Shown piece by piece: positions 23,203 to 23,314 of a stretch of DNA of 23,314 nucleotides. A model generated the notes under the pieces. That model did not search any database and was not told where the DNA came from. It was given only the letters and a program-made list of their open reading frames with translations. Numbering within the stretch: the stretch's first letter is position 1; every line of letters starts with the position of its first letter. A program made the position numbers and the translations under genes. The DNA is taken from the NCBI GenBank assembly GCA_043818215.1, contig JBDRGC010000022.1, positions 1 to 23,314 on the forward strand, read 5' to 3'. This DNA comes from JBDRGC01 sp043818215 (GTDB taxonomy: Bacteria; Chloroflexota; Anaerolineae; Anaerolineales; UBA11858).

Positions 23203-23226
23203 GAGAACGCAGAGAACGCAGAGAAA
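23203..23226 (+). repeat. short 9-bp tandem repeat GAGAACGCA
   Basis: Two exact GAGAACGCA units and a partial third lie between the flavodoxin gene and the end of the minus-strand frame. Runs of this kind are common in intergenic DNA of such genomes. Confidence 0.6.
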
Positions 23227-23241
23227 AACCTAAAACCAAGT

Positions 23242-23314
23242 TTAGGAATTCATGCCAGAATCTGAGCAAAGTTCCGAAATCTTAAACTGATTTTCAATAA
23301 TCTCAGCGATCTCC
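23242..23314 (-). CDS. possible end of a minus-strand gene running off the window
   Basis: On the minus strand the last 73 bases are open and read EIAEIIENQFKISELCSDSG, then three more residues and a TAA at 23242-23244. If real, it is the C terminus of a gene that converges on the flavodoxin gene. The piece is too short to assign a family. Confidence 0.3.
   Translation of the reverse strand, partial: EIAEIIENQFKISELCSDSGMNS

Overview
The window is a cell-surface polysaccharide locus. Almost every gene lies on the + strand, and many neighbours overlap by 1 to 23 bases. The host is most likely a member of the Chloroflexota, probably class Anaerolineae. This rests on the extracytoplasmic LFLPVVLRN motif in the secreted protein, the style of the glycosyltransferases and the palindromic and short tandem repeats. 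It is an inference from protein style, since no rRNA or marker gene is present.

Layout. (1) 1-1067: C-terminal part of a membrane glycosyltransferase. (2) 1273-5390: rfbC, rfbB, rfbA, rfbD, the complete activated-sugar route that, with RfbA, makes dTDP-L-rhamnose from glucose-1-phosphate. The first 2.3 kb also carry seven arrays of 7-bp tandem repeats, two of them translated inside the first gene, and a palindromic element. (3) 5390-5952: a toxin-antitoxin-like pair (DUF4258 and YgiT-type zinc finger), the first gene broken by one extra T. (4) 6052-8140: wzm and wzt, an ABC exporter whose ATPase has a C-terminal glycan-recognition-type domain. (5) 8142-16094: a GT4-like transferase with coiled-coil tail, a methyltransferase, a decayed GT2, a GT4, and a 1033-residue protein with three glycosyltransferase domains in a row. 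(6) 16502-18427: a secreted protein made of two copies of a two-part module. (7) 18427-20327: two GT2 transferases. (8) 20414-21784: a membrane-anchored phosphodiester-glycosidase-like protein. (9) 21785-22643: about 860 bases without a convincing gene, holding two inverted-repeat-bounded segments and a possible gene remnant. (10) 22644-23162: a flavodoxin-like protein; the tail of a possible minus-strand gene ends near the window edge.

How it works together (inference). RfbA, RfbB, RfbC and RfbD supply dTDP-L-rhamnose. The cytoplasmic transferases build a lipid-linked glycan. The methyltransferase may modify or cap it, and Wzm/Wzt export it. The secreted and membrane-anchored proteins would act on or bind the glycan outside. 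No initiating sugar-phosphate transferase and no final ligase are visible here.

Base composition changes along the window. The rfb genes and the 18.4-20.3 kb GT2 pair are GC-rich, while the exporter-to-secreted-protein block between them is much more AT-rich, in places about one third GC. That block looks like a separately acquired cassette within an older frame.
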